A stretch of 6,946 nucleotides of DNA. It comes from Pseudomonadota bacterium. GTDB lineage: Bacteria; SAR324; NAC60-12. Shown here in pieces: positions 1 to 5,832 of the stretch (position 1 is the first letter of the stretch; every line of letters begins with the position of its first letter). A program made the translations under genes and the position numbers. Location of the stretch: NCBI GenBank assembly GCA_014381795.1, contig JACNKY010000245.1, forward strand, positions 1-6,946, in the 5' to 3' direction. Below the pieces are notes generated by a model. The model saw nothing but the letters and a program-made list of their open reading frames with translations, ran no database searches and was not told where the DNA came from.

Positions 1-574
1 TAAACTGTTTGGTCTTTGCTTCTGAAGGCCAAAAATATGATTCATGGGTAGAAACTTGTCTAGCCAGGTTTTGTCCTACCATTGAAGGCAAATCCAATGC
101 TTCTTCACGTAGTTCATCCAAAGTGTGACGAGAATCTAAAGGCACCAGCAATCCTGAACATTCACCGCTTGATCGTATTGCCTTAACCAAGGAACGTGTA
201 TCAACACCCTCTAAAACAGGGATTCTGCACTCTATCAACCATTCCTCCAGGGTTTGAGTCGCTCTCCAATTACTACTCAATTGACTCAGTTCACGTACAA
301 CCAAAGCTGAAGCGTGTGTGGTTTTTGACTCCATGTCATCCTGGTTCACACCATAATTACCTATTTGGGGATATGTCATTGTCACTATCTGTCCGGTGTA
401 GGATGGATCAGTAAGAATTTCCTGATAACCCGTCATTGATGTATTGAAGATCACTTCTCCGGTAGCCTCAACAGGAGCTCCCCGTAATTTTCCTCTGAAG
501 AAGCGGCCGTTACTTAAGACAAGTAGTCCGTCTGTGGTACCTCCCATTTTCACAGGAGAGTAATATTCTGACAT
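1..574 (-). CDS. carA: Carbamoyl-phosphate synthase small subunit (5' part, truncated by window edge)
   Basis: The reverse strand is open from an ATG at 574 to the left edge, giving 191 residues with no stop. They match the N-terminal domain of CarA, the subunit that releases ammonia from glutamine for CarB to make carbamoyl phosphate for pyrimidine and arginine synthesis. Visible signatures: GEVIFNTSMTGYQEILTDPS (residues 39-58), TYPQIGNYG (67-75), the DTRSL motif (125-129) and MVGQNLARQVST (165-176), the linker before the class I glutamine amidotransferase domain. That domain, with its catalytic Cys and His, lies outside the window; family proteins run about 360-390 residues, so roughly half is seen. 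The start is slightly uncertain: Met1 and Met10 are both possible, neither has a clear Shine-Dalgarno, and the E. coli protein begins close to the second. No frame break is seen. The gene is divergent from the unknown gene at 1271; nothing obvious like a PyrR site was recognised upstream. Confidence 0.96.
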   Translation of the reverse strand, partial: MSEYYSPVKMGGTTDGLLVLSNGRFFRGKLRGAPVEATGEVIFNTSMTGYQEILTDPSYTGQIVTMTYPQIGNYGVNQDDMESKTTHASALVVRELSQLSSNWRATQTLEEWLIECRIPVLEGVDTRSLVKAIRSSGECSGLLVPLDSRHTLDELREEALDLPSMVGQNLARQVSTHESYFWPSEAKTKQF

Positions 575-990
575 GGAAGTTTTAAATCACGATTGATGAG
601 TTTTAATCAGCTAAAAAATAGTAAACCCAAAGAATCCGTAAAACACAGTTCACACTCAAAATATCCGTTTAAATGCAGATGTATTTTGCTGATTTGGGTA
701 TGAGAGGTTCACCTTTATTAAATATGTTTGCTAGTGCATGTTCTATGCATGGAAGTAATCCTGCTTGAAGTGCTCTCTCTTGCCAATGAATATACTCCTT
801 CTGAAAAAAAACGTCGAGTGCTTCCTTATAAATTATGAACAAAGTTTTCCAGCAGTTAGCAACTACAAAAAATACTATTATTTTTTGTGTAAAGACCTTA
901 TAGAAAAAATGGATTAATGCAGATTCAGCCACATTACTATGCAAGCAGTGTGTATAAAGCATGAGTACTGCAGTTGATTTCGATGTTAAA

Positions 991-1018
991 ACACATAGCG
1001 TTACCTGCAGATATGTGT
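991..1018. repeat. Inverted repeat, 7-bp arms
   Basis: ACACATA at 991-997 is matched by its perfect reverse complement TATGTGT at 1012-1018, with a 14-base spacer containing CTGCAG. It could be a hairpin in RNA or a dyad binding site for a dimeric regulator, as the arms are about one and a half to two helical turns apart centre to centre. A 7-bp match can arise by chance in a region of this size; its place beside two other inverted repeats is what makes it worth recording. Confidence 0.35.
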
Positions 1019-1021
1019 AAA

Positions 1022-1061
1022 GCTCAAGTTAATACAAAAACAAGCTAACTTGTTTTTGAGC
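1022..1061. repeat. Strong hairpin with overlapping alternative pairings
   Basis: CAAAAACAAG (1035-1044) and CTTGTTTTTG (1049-1058) form a perfect 10-bp stem around the loop CTAA. Two other perfect pairings overlap it: CAAGTTA (1025-1031) with TAACTTG (1046-1052), and GCTCAA (1022-1027) with TTGAGC (1056-1061). The first of these shares the 3' arm with the main stem, so the two are mutually exclusive. The stem is AT-rich and is not followed by a clean T run on either strand, so it is not a canonical intrinsic terminator. It may be a structured RNA element, an attenuator-like switch or a protein-binding dyad. The pairing is read directly; the function is unknown. Confidence 0.5.
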
Positions 1062-1090
1062 AAAACCTGACGCCAATCTTTCGTTTTTAG

Positions 1091-1119
1091 CTGATACATG
1101 TTAAAGATTAGGGTATAAA
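1091..1119 (+). promoter_or_regulatory. Candidate sigma-70-type promoter for the leader frame and 420-residue gene
   Basis: A -10-like TATAAA at 1114-1119 sits 17 bases after a -35-like CTGATA at 1091-1096 (four of six matches to TTGACA). Transcription would begin near 1126 and give a leader of about 100 bases carrying the hairpins at 1165-1198. The -10 box and spacing are good, the -35 box is weak, and AT-rich DNA offers many such matches, so this is a suggestion only. Confidence 0.28.
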
Positions 1120-1164
1120 ACAGTTAAAGTGAGGATAAATTTTCAACAAAAAAATACAGTCTTT

Positions 1165-1198
1165 AGTTTGCTGTAAAACAGCAAAAACTCTAAAAGAG
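1165..1198 (+). other. Tandem hairpins in the 5' leader of the 420-residue gene
   Basis: TTTGCTGT (1167-1174) and ACAGCAAA (1178-1185) form a perfect 8-bp stem with an AAA loop. The stem can extend by AG/CT (1165-1166 with 1188-1189) across a two-base A bulge. Directly after comes a second small hairpin, CTCT (1188-1191) with AGAG (1195-1198), also with an AAA loop; the extension and the second hairpin compete for 1188-1189. No T run follows on the plus strand, so this is not an intrinsic terminator for rightward transcription. It lies about 20 bases before the leader ribosome binding site and could affect mRNA stability or translation. Confidence 0.4.
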
Positions 1199-1216
1199 AC
1201 ATTTTAAGTGAATTTT

Positions 1217-1221
1217 AAGGA
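1217..1221 (+). promoter_or_regulatory. Ribosome binding site for the short leader frame
   Basis: AAGGA at 1217-1221 stands 7 bases before the ATG at 1229, close to ideal spacing. It is one of the clearest ribosome binding sites in the window, yet the frame it serves ends after 11 codons. This supports either a translated leader peptide or a true original start of the downstream protein. Confidence 0.5.
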
Positions 1222-1228
1222 CAATTAA

Positions 1229-1264
1229 ATGAAAAATAAAAGCGCAACTTTGCAAATGAAATGA
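1229..1264 (+). CDS. 11-codon leader frame (leader peptide, or 5' end of the next gene cut off by an in-frame stop)
   Basis: ATG at 1229 begins the peptide MKNKSATLQMK and stops at TGA 1262-1264. It has a well-placed AAGGA upstream. It is in the same frame as the 420-residue protein that starts at 1271; only GGG ATT lies between the stop and that TTG start. Three readings fit. It may be a leader peptide that couples translation to the next start, since the stop overlaps the next Shine-Dalgarno. It may be the genuine N-terminus of the larger protein, interrupted by a single-base change or sequencing error. Or the stop may be read through. The peptide shows no run of one amino acid, as classical attenuation leaders do. 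The frame is seen directly; its translation is inferred. Confidence 0.35.
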   Translation: MKNKSATLQMK

Positions 1265-1267
1265 GGG
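1263..1267 (+). promoter_or_regulatory. Ribosome binding site for the TTG start at 1271, overlapping the leader stop
   Basis: GAGGG at 1263-1267 lies 3-4 bases before the TTG at 1271 and shares its first bases with the TGA that ends the leader frame. The spacing is tight but usable. It is the reason TTG 1271 was chosen; the next in-frame ATG is 42 codons further on, without a clear site and inside a stretch that looks coding. Confidence 0.4.
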
Positions 1268-1270
1268 ATT

Positions 1271-2533
1271 TTGAAGGAAACATTTAAGGGCAACGCACAG
1301 GCGATCACGCCTATTCCCAGCCTTAATTTTAAAAAAATTCAAAGGCAAATTTTACAGGCTGTTGAAGACGTCAACAATTTTAGCAATTCTTCCTTTATGC
1401 TGAAGATGCGCAAAACAATTATGTCTGCAGACACAGGTACTAAGGGGGCTCACGTTGATGGGAGCATCATAGGTAATCTGGCAGATAATGCTGAAGTTTC
1501 GGCTTTGGTTTCAAAAATAGCTAGTGATCCTGTCTCTACTGTTGCAAGGGTTAAGCTGGTCAGAAGCGTGATGCATGACAAACGGGACTTCCCTCTGTCC
1601 TTTTACCGCAACCTCTTGATTCAAGCTACTCTTACTATTTATCTAGGAAACATAACACCTGCAACTTTGCAAATTGCCGGACAAACATACCGTTTATATT
1701 TGGAAAAAATAATAACGACACACAAAAAAAATATGCTCGTCGTTCACTCAAAACAACTAAAAAATGTAAATCTGGATGTAATCTCAATCAAAGACTTGAT
1801 AAAAGCGGATGATGAAGGCGAAGAAGAGGTTGATGAAAATGAGGCAATGGTTATCCAGGAAATAAAAATAACTTTAAAATTACTGGAATATACTGATTCT
1901 CTTGATGAAGATACCCGCGGAAGCATTACCATGTCAATGCAAATGGATGAGTTGGATGAGTTGACTTCTAAACACAGAGTGAAGAGTTTATTTGGAGGAA
2001 TAGGAGGAGGTGCGGATTCCGCTAAGAACAAACACGCTCTTGTGGTACGTAAAACTTTAGCGGCACTTGAAGTGATGAAACGCATACCAGTTCTGCATCC
2101 AGTCGGGCTGAAGATAGTGGCCAAGCTACAGGAAATAGACAGTAAGCTACCACTGCCTTATTTAATGGAAGCTAGGGTACACATGCAGGCACTTCGGATA
2201 TTAACTTTACGTTTAGTGATGCGGGATTTAACGGCTAGACCATCCATGACTCCAACTTTCAACAAAGCAATAGTTGCATACCACAAAGCTTTAAAGAGAT
2301 CTTCTTTTTTGAATCCAAAACGCGGTGATATAACTGTGTTGTCAGAATTCGCTCAAATTTCATACTACGCATATGAACAGCGTAAAATGCTTAGTCTTGC
2401 AAATCATGGTGTCTTGAAAATCCTAGAAATGGGCAAAAAGGCAATTGATGTGCTTGCACCAAGCAACAGAGCATACCTCAACCAGCAAAAGCAGATTCAA
2501 GCTGCCCTAAAGTCAATGCGAAGGTACGGTTGA
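1271..2533 (+). CDS. Protein of unknown family, 420 residues, mostly helical with an acidic linker
   Basis: I do not recognise this protein. No signal peptide or membrane segment is seen, so it is probably cytoplasmic. Residues 18-50 and about 76-175 look helical and mildly basic. Residues 180-191 are a strongly acidic stretch (DDEGEEEVDENE), followed by a helix with DELDELTSKHR (226-236). A glycine-rich turn, LFGGIGGG (240-247), leads into a Lys/Leu-rich helical C-terminal part (251-420) with regularly spaced Leu, Ala and Tyr that could be an alpha-solenoid; this is inference from composition. No catalytic or nucleotide-binding motif stands out. The start is TTG with GAGGG upstream, and the in-frame leader ATG at 1229 is separated by a TGA. 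The open frame is long and codon use is even, so it is likely a real gene. It is transcribed alone, divergent from carA and convergent with tesA. Confidence 0.8.
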   Translation: MKETFKGNAQAITPIPSLNFKKIQRQILQAVEDVNNFSNSSFMLKMRKTIMSADTGTKGAHVDGSIIGNLADNAEVSALVSKIASDPVSTVARVKLVRSVMHDKRDFPLSFYRNLLIQATLTIYLGNITPATLQIAGQTYRLYLEKIITTHKKNMLVVHSKQLKNVNLDVISIKDLIKADDEGEEEVDENEAMVIQEIKITLKLLEYTDSLDEDTRGSITMSMQMDELDELTSKHRVKSLFGGIGGGADSAKNKHALVVRKTLAALEVMKRIPVLHPVGLKIVAKLQEIDSKLPLPYLMEARVHMQALRILTLRLVMRDLTARPSMTPTFNKAIVAYHKALKRSSFLNPKRGDITVLSEFAQISYYAYEQRKMLSLANHGVLKILEMGKKAIDVLAPSNRAYLNQQKQIQAALKSMRRYG

Positions 2534-2556
2534 ACTTTGTGTTTCAAGGCTTATAC

Positions 2557-2594
2557 AGCACTTCTGCTTTAAATACAGTCAGACTTTTTGACTG
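2557..2594. terminator. Possible bidirectional terminator hairpins between convergent genes
   Basis: Between the stop codons at 2533 and 2611 lie two small stems: AGCA/TGCT (2557-2560 with 2565-2568), followed by TTT, and CAGTCA/TGACTG (2576-2581 with 2589-2594) with a 7-base loop. The place, between convergent genes only 77 bases apart, suits a shared terminator. The stems are short and lack a long T run, so factor-dependent termination is just as likely. Confidence 0.25.
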
Positions 2595-2610
2595 CTCAAC
2601 GCGGTGGATT

Positions 2611-3246
2611 TTATTTTATTTCAGGCAAAAGAGGTTCTAAATGTTTAAGCACAGTCGCTGCGATAATTTGATGACCTTCCGGATTAGGATGGATTCCGTC
2701 TGGTTGGTTCAGACTTGGAATTCCTCCGACATCTTTCAGTAGAAACGGAATAATCGGCAGTTTATATAACTCCGCCAATTCATGAAAAACCTTCCGGAAA
2801 GACTCTGTATATCTCGTACCGTAATTTAGTGGAATCTGCATTCCGGAGAGCAAAACCTGTATTTTTTCAGACTGAGCTAACTCAATTGCCTTGCTTAAGT
2901 TTTTCTTCATGTGCGCCACACTTAATCCGCGCAAACCATCATTTCCACCCAATGCAATAATAATTATATCGGGTTGAGATCGGATGTACCATTTGAGCCG
3001 TGAAGCTGCGCTGGCACTTGTGGAACCGCTGATTCCCGCATTGATAAGCTTTACAGCATGACCTTTGCCAAAAAGTTCCTTTTCCACTAAAAATGGATAT
3101 GCTTCCTCTTTACTGACTCCGAAACCTTCCGTTAAAGAATCTCCAAGCGCTACTATTAAAGTTTGTGAAAAGCAAATTCCAGAGAATAAAATCAATCCGA
3201 ACATAAGCAATACAAACCTGTAAAAACAATGTCTAAATATTTTCAT
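2611..3246 (-). CDS. tesA: GDSL/SGNH-family esterase, TesA-like (arylesterase / acyl-CoA thioesterase I type)
   Basis: This is a 211-residue secreted serine hydrolase of the SGNH superfamily, which in the TesA group cleaves acyl thioesters, aryl esters and lysophospholipids in the periplasm. All four sequence blocks are present, numbered from the ATG: GDSLTEG (35-41) with nucleophile Ser37; NAGISGS (69-75) with the oxyanion-hole Gly74; LGGND (99-103) with Asn102; DGIHP (183-187) with Asp183 and His186. Residues 1-28 are a signal peptide (basic start, hydrophobic core, probable cut after CFS); the core is not followed by a proper lipobox. The ATG at 3246 was chosen. A TTG at 3255 would add three residues and overlap the rep stop, and neither start has a strong ribosome binding site. 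Five bases separate the rep stop from the ATG, so the two genes are surely co-transcribed and probably translationally coupled. True substrate cannot be told from sequence. Confidence 0.9.
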   Translation of the reverse strand: MKIFRHCFYRFVLLMFGLILFSGICFSQTLIVALGDSLTEGFGVSKEEAYPFLVEKELFGKGHAVKLINAGISGSTSASAASRLKWYIRSQPDIIIIALGGNDGLRGLSVAHMKKNLSKAIELAQSEKIQVLLSGMQIPLNYGTRYTESFRKVFHELAELYKLPIIPFLLKDVGGIPSLNQPDGIHPNPEGHQIIAATVLKHLEPLLPEIK

Positions 3247-3251
3247 CTGTC

Positions 3252-5276
3252 TCAACTGGCTTCCATATGTTTAATCTGTGAGAAAAAGGCTGAACGGGAT
3301 TCTTTGCTACGTTCCTTTTTTACTTCTGCAGTAGCTTCCCCGATGATTGGAACTGCGAGCAGTTCCGGATCGATGTTAAGCAGAAAACGGGAAGGTTCCT
3401 GCTTGATGCTTTCTCCGTAACGTTTACGGGATTTAGCCATCGAAAAAGTTAATTCCTGCTGCGCTCTTGTGATACCTACATAACATAAACGACGCTCCTC
3501 ATCCTCACCCCCTTCTTCGATGGCACGATTGTTAGGAAAGACACCTTCAGACATACCAACCATGAAGACAAAAGGAAATTCCAGGCCCTTCGCGCTATGA
3601 AGAGTCATGATGGAAACTTGATTCGCTTTAGTTTCCGGATCGTTGTCACTTTGCGTAAAAAGCGTAATACGCTCTAAAAAGCTTTGAAGATTTGCTTCCG
3701 GAAATTTATCAGCATATTTCCGGACACTTACTAGTAATTCATGAACATTCATCACACGGCGTTCACGCGCCTTGACGTCACCACTTTGAGTTTCAAGAAA
3801 TCTAAGATAACCGATTTCATCAAGTAAATCCTTGAACACTGTACCCAATTTTTCATTGGAGAAACGTTGCTGATAATTATTAATGATACCTGTAAACATT
3901 TCCATTGTGAAGGCAGAATCTTTGGGAATACCTTCATATTTTCTGGCACCCCTCATTACTTTAAACAAAGGAAGATGTGTTTCCTGACAGTACTCATTCG
4001 CTTTCATCAACGATGTTTTACCAATTCCACGCCGGGGAGTGTTGATTATACGGTGCAGACTTACTTCATCATTTGGGTTATGAATAACTTTCAGGTATGC
4101 CAGCGCGTCCCGGATTTCTTCTCGATCATAAAAGCTAGTTCCGCCTAACATCCGATAAGGTATTTTTGCCTCACGGAGTGCTTCTTCAACAAGACGTGAC
4201 TGAAAATTGGAACGGTAGAGAATTGAATAGTCTAAATAACGTCGGCCCTGCTGCATTATTTTTGTGCGAATCTTCCGTGTCACTGCTTCCATTTCTTCTG
4301 CTTCAGTATCTGCTAAAAGCCAATCCAGTTTTTCACCGTCATGTTTTTCGGACCAGAGTTTTTTTGGCATACGCTGAGTATTCTCGGAGATAACCTGATT
4401 TGCAGCAGTTAGAATTTTTTGCGTTGAACGATAATTTTGTTCTAAACGGATAAATTTTACTTCCGGAAAATCACGTTCAAAATCTAAAATATTCTTTACT
4501 TCCGCACCACGCCAGCTGTAAATTGATTGATCATCATCACCAACTACGCAAAGGTTTCTGTGACGTTTTGTCAGATGACGCAGAAGTTTATATTGAATGC
4601 GGTTCGTGTCTTGATATTCGTCTACCATTAGATAACGGAAGCGCTCCGTTAAAGTGTCCATGACCTCCGGATGCTTCTCAAATAGAGTCAGCGTAAGGTT
4701 GAGAATGTCGTCAAAATCAATAGCATTACAGCCTTTCATTGTTTGCTGATAGTGCAGAAATATCTTGCCTACTAATTGTTTTTGCTGTGATTCCTGTTGA
4801 TCCAGAAATTCTTCCGGAACAGCACCCGTGGACTTTGCCTGACTGATTTCATAATGAACAGACTTCGCATCTATCAATCCGCTATCGTCAAAATCCTGAT
4901 CCTCCATTATCGTTTTGATCACTGAAAACTGATCGCGAGTATCGTATATAATGAAATTGGAACGGTATCCTAGATGATGTATAGATTTACGCAACAGACT
5001 CACCCCCAAGGCGTGAAAAGTACTCAAATGTATACCTTTCTGTTTCCCTGAGAGCATCTCATGTAAACGCTCCCGCATTTCTTCTGCTGCTTTATTTGTG
5101 AAAGTAACTGCAAGGATTTGCTGAGGAGAGATCTGCTTTTTCTGGATCAAATATGCAATACGCTGTATAATGACACGTGTTTTACCGCTGCCTGCACCGG
5201 CAAGAATCATGACGGGTCCATCTAGAGTAGTAACTGCTTCCTTTTGCTGTGCGTTAAGTGCTGACAATGAATTCAT
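3252..5276 (-). CDS. rep: ATP-dependent DNA helicase, Rep type (UvrD/Rep/PcrA superfamily 1A)
   Basis: At 674 residues it equals E. coli Rep (673) and is shorter than typical UvrD or PcrA. The 3'-5' helicase motifs are all present: Q motif LNAQQKEAV (7-15), Walker A AGAGSGKT (26-33), Ia VTFTNKAA (57-64), Ib STFHALG (85-91), II VDEYQDTN (218-225), III GDDDQSIYSWRGA (246-258), IV EQNYRS (279-284), V MTLHSAKGLEFPFVFM (557-572), VI RRLCYVGITRAQQEL (595-609). STFHALG, KKLWSE, LEFPFVFMVGM and YGESIKQEPSRFLL resemble Rep more than UvrD from memory, hence the symbol; UvrD or PcrA is the alternative. Rep removes proteins ahead of the replication fork. The C-terminal tail (640-674) is short and basic, as in Rep, where it contacts the replicative helicase. 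The ATG at 5276 gives a complete Q motif but has no evident Shine-Dalgarno. It is followed by tesA. All six Pro-Glu pairs use CCG, while the other twelve prolines never do. Confidence 0.95.
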   Translation of the reverse strand: MNSLSALNAQQKEAVTTLDGPVMILAGAGSGKTRVIIQRIAYLIQKKQISPQQILAVTFTNKAAEEMRERLHEMLSGKQKGIHLSTFHALGVSLLRKSIHHLGYRSNFIIYDTRDQFSVIKTIMEDQDFDDSGLIDAKSVHYEISQAKSTGAVPEEFLDQQESQQKQLVGKIFLHYQQTMKGCNAIDFDDILNLTLTLFEKHPEVMDTLTERFRYLMVDEYQDTNRIQYKLLRHLTKRHRNLCVVGDDDQSIYSWRGAEVKNILDFERDFPEVKFIRLEQNYRSTQKILTAANQVISENTQRMPKKLWSEKHDGEKLDWLLADTEAEEMEAVTRKIRTKIMQQGRRYLDYSILYRSNFQSRLVEEALREAKIPYRMLGGTSFYDREEIRDALAYLKVIHNPNDEVSLHRIINTPRRGIGKTSLMKANEYCQETHLPLFKVMRGARKYEGIPKDSAFTMEMFTGIINNYQQRFSNEKLGTVFKDLLDEIGYLRFLETQSGDVKARERRVMNVHELLVSVRKYADKFPEANLQSFLERITLFTQSDNDPETKANQVSIMTLHSAKGLEFPFVFMVGMSEGVFPNNRAIEEGGEDEERRLCYVGITRAQQELTFSMAKSRKRYGESIKQEPSRFLLNIDPELLAVPIIGEATAEVKKERSKESRSAFFSQIKHMEAS

Positions 5277-5305
5277 GAAACGGAAAAGATCAATAAATAT
5301 TTTGC

Positions 5306-5334
5306 ATAATTTGTGATAAAGTATTGTTGATCAA
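5306..5334 (-). promoter_or_regulatory. Candidate promoter for rep-tesA
   Basis: Reading leftward, TTGATC (5334-5329, four of six matches to TTGACA) is followed after 17 bases by AATTAT (5311-5306, four of six matches to TATAAT). It would place the start of transcription about 20-25 bases before the rep ATG. The boxes are modest and the local DNA is AT-rich, so chance is not excluded. Confidence 0.25.
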
Positions 5335-5357
5335 ACTCAAGTATTTCAGCAAGCCAT

Positions 5358-5386
5358 TTCAAACCTGCTGTATTAACAATTATCAT
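5358..5386 (+). promoter_or_regulatory. Candidate promoter for the thioesterase-fxsA-ribE operon
   Basis: TTCAAA (5358-5363) and TATCAT (5381-5386) are separated by 17 bases; the -10 box matches five of six and the -35 four of six consensus positions. Transcription would start about 10-15 bases before the ATG at 5407, so the mRNA would be nearly leaderless, which fits the lack of a ribosome binding site there. CATAAT at 5384-5389 is an alternative -10. Confidence 0.28.
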
Positions 5387-5406
5387 AATTTCTGAAAAAC
5401 ATAACC

Positions 5407-5832
5407 ATGACAGCGGATGAAATACAAAGTTTTTTGCAGCAAGAATTTCCCGAAAATCCAATGTTCGTGGAATCTTGTGAAAATCGGCGTGCAAGACTAC
5501 GCCTAGATGTTGATCATACCCACTTGCGTCCAGGAGGAACTGTCTCTGGGCCAACAATGATGTTACTTGCGGACACTGCAATGTATGCTGCAATTTTAAC
5601 TACAATGGGTGGAGTAGTTTTAGCCGTGACGACAAATTTGAATATTAATTTTTTACGTAAACCTGAACCGCACCGTGACCTTTTAGGAGAGTCGTGGCTG
5701 ATGAAAGTGGGAAAACGTTTAATCGTAGGTGAGGTTATTATCTACTCGCAGGATGACCCTGAACCAGTGGCACACGCGACATGTACTTATTCTATTCCTC
5801 CGCAATCAATACAAACAAAAGTTAAGAGTTAA
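5407..5832 (+). CDS. PaaI-like hotdog-fold thioesterase
   Basis: At 141 residues this is the usual size of a single-domain hotdog thioesterase of the 4HBT/PaaI type, cytoplasmic enzymes that hydrolyse acyl- or aryl-CoA esters, usually as tetramers. The signature is at 40-63: LRPGGTVSGP, then LLADTAMYAAI, where the long hotdog helix carries the acidic residue (Asp56) expected at the active site. It is followed by the strand TTNLNINFLRKP (75-86), a Gly-Glu strand (GEVIIYSQDD, 108-117) and VAHATCTYSIPP (121-132), all typical of the fold. Substrate cannot be assigned. No Shine-Dalgarno is visible before the ATG; the next Met is residue 19, too far in for the fold. The stop codon directly abuts the fxsA start, so the two are translated from one message. 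It is not related to TesA, encoded on the other strand. Confidence 0.9.
   Translation: MTADEIQSFLQQEFPENPMFVESCENRRARLRLDVDHTHLRPGGTVSGPTMMLLADTAMYAAILTTMGGVVLAVTTNLNINFLRKPEPHRDLLGESWLMKVGKRLIVGEVIIYSQDDPEPVAHATCTYSIPPQSIQTKVKS

Larger units (their letters stand above)
575..1228. other. Long AT-rich intergenic region between carA and the 420-residue gene
   Basis: These 654 bases separate two divergent genes and hold no frame I would call a gene. The left half (575-960) is AT-rich with several homopolymer A or T runs; a carA promoter must lie here but I see only weak boxes. The right half (about 990-1200) holds a series of inverted repeats, listed separately, and a plausible promoter for the rightward gene. 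A 97-codon reverse open frame at 669-962 was judged spurious because it lacks a ribosome binding site, is rich in Phe, Cys and His, and resembles nothing known. A gap of this size between two housekeeping-like genes could hold an unrecognised small RNA or the decayed remains of a gene; the sequence does not decide between these. Confidence 0.6.
5277..5406. promoter_or_regulatory. Divergent promoter region between rep and the thioesterase operon
   Basis: This 130-base AT-rich gap separates two head-to-head transcription units and so must hold promoters for both. Candidate boxes for each direction are listed separately. An 8-base palindrome, TTGATCAA, at 5327-5334 sits at the candidate leftward -35 box. 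No terminator-like structure is seen, as expected for a divergent region. Confidence 0.55.

Noticed and set aside
196..414. 72-codon forward frame
   Set aside because: Lies antisense within clearly coding carA; its codons follow from carA conservation.
673..768. 31-codon forward frame in the carA upstream gap
   Set aside because: No ribosome binding site upstream, no resemblance to a known small protein, and length expected by chance.
669..962. 97-codon reverse open frame beginning at an ATG at 962
   Set aside because: No ribosome binding site, composition rich in Phe, Cys and His, no recognisable motif, AT-rich noncoding-like surroundings. Could be a remnant but is not supportable as a gene.
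1035..1058. Intrinsic terminator
   Set aside because: The 10-bp stem is AT-rich and no clean T run follows it on either strand, and no gene ends just before it in either direction.
1262..1264. UGA as selenocysteine or as a reassigned sense codon
   Set aside because: No SECIS-like stem-loop is apparent right after the codon, the residue would lie in a poorly conserved-looking N-terminus, and UGA works as a normal stop for two genes here.
1744..2124. 126-codon reverse frame inside the 420-residue gene
   Set aside because: Ser/Phe/Ile-rich antisense shadow, with its acidic-linker region read as poly-Ser; no ribosome binding site. Its forward partner is longer and better supported.
5273..5593. 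106-codon reverse frame overlapping the thioesterase and the rep promoter region
   Set aside because: It covers the 5' part of a clear hotdog thioesterase gene and the divergent promoter gap; antisense shadow.
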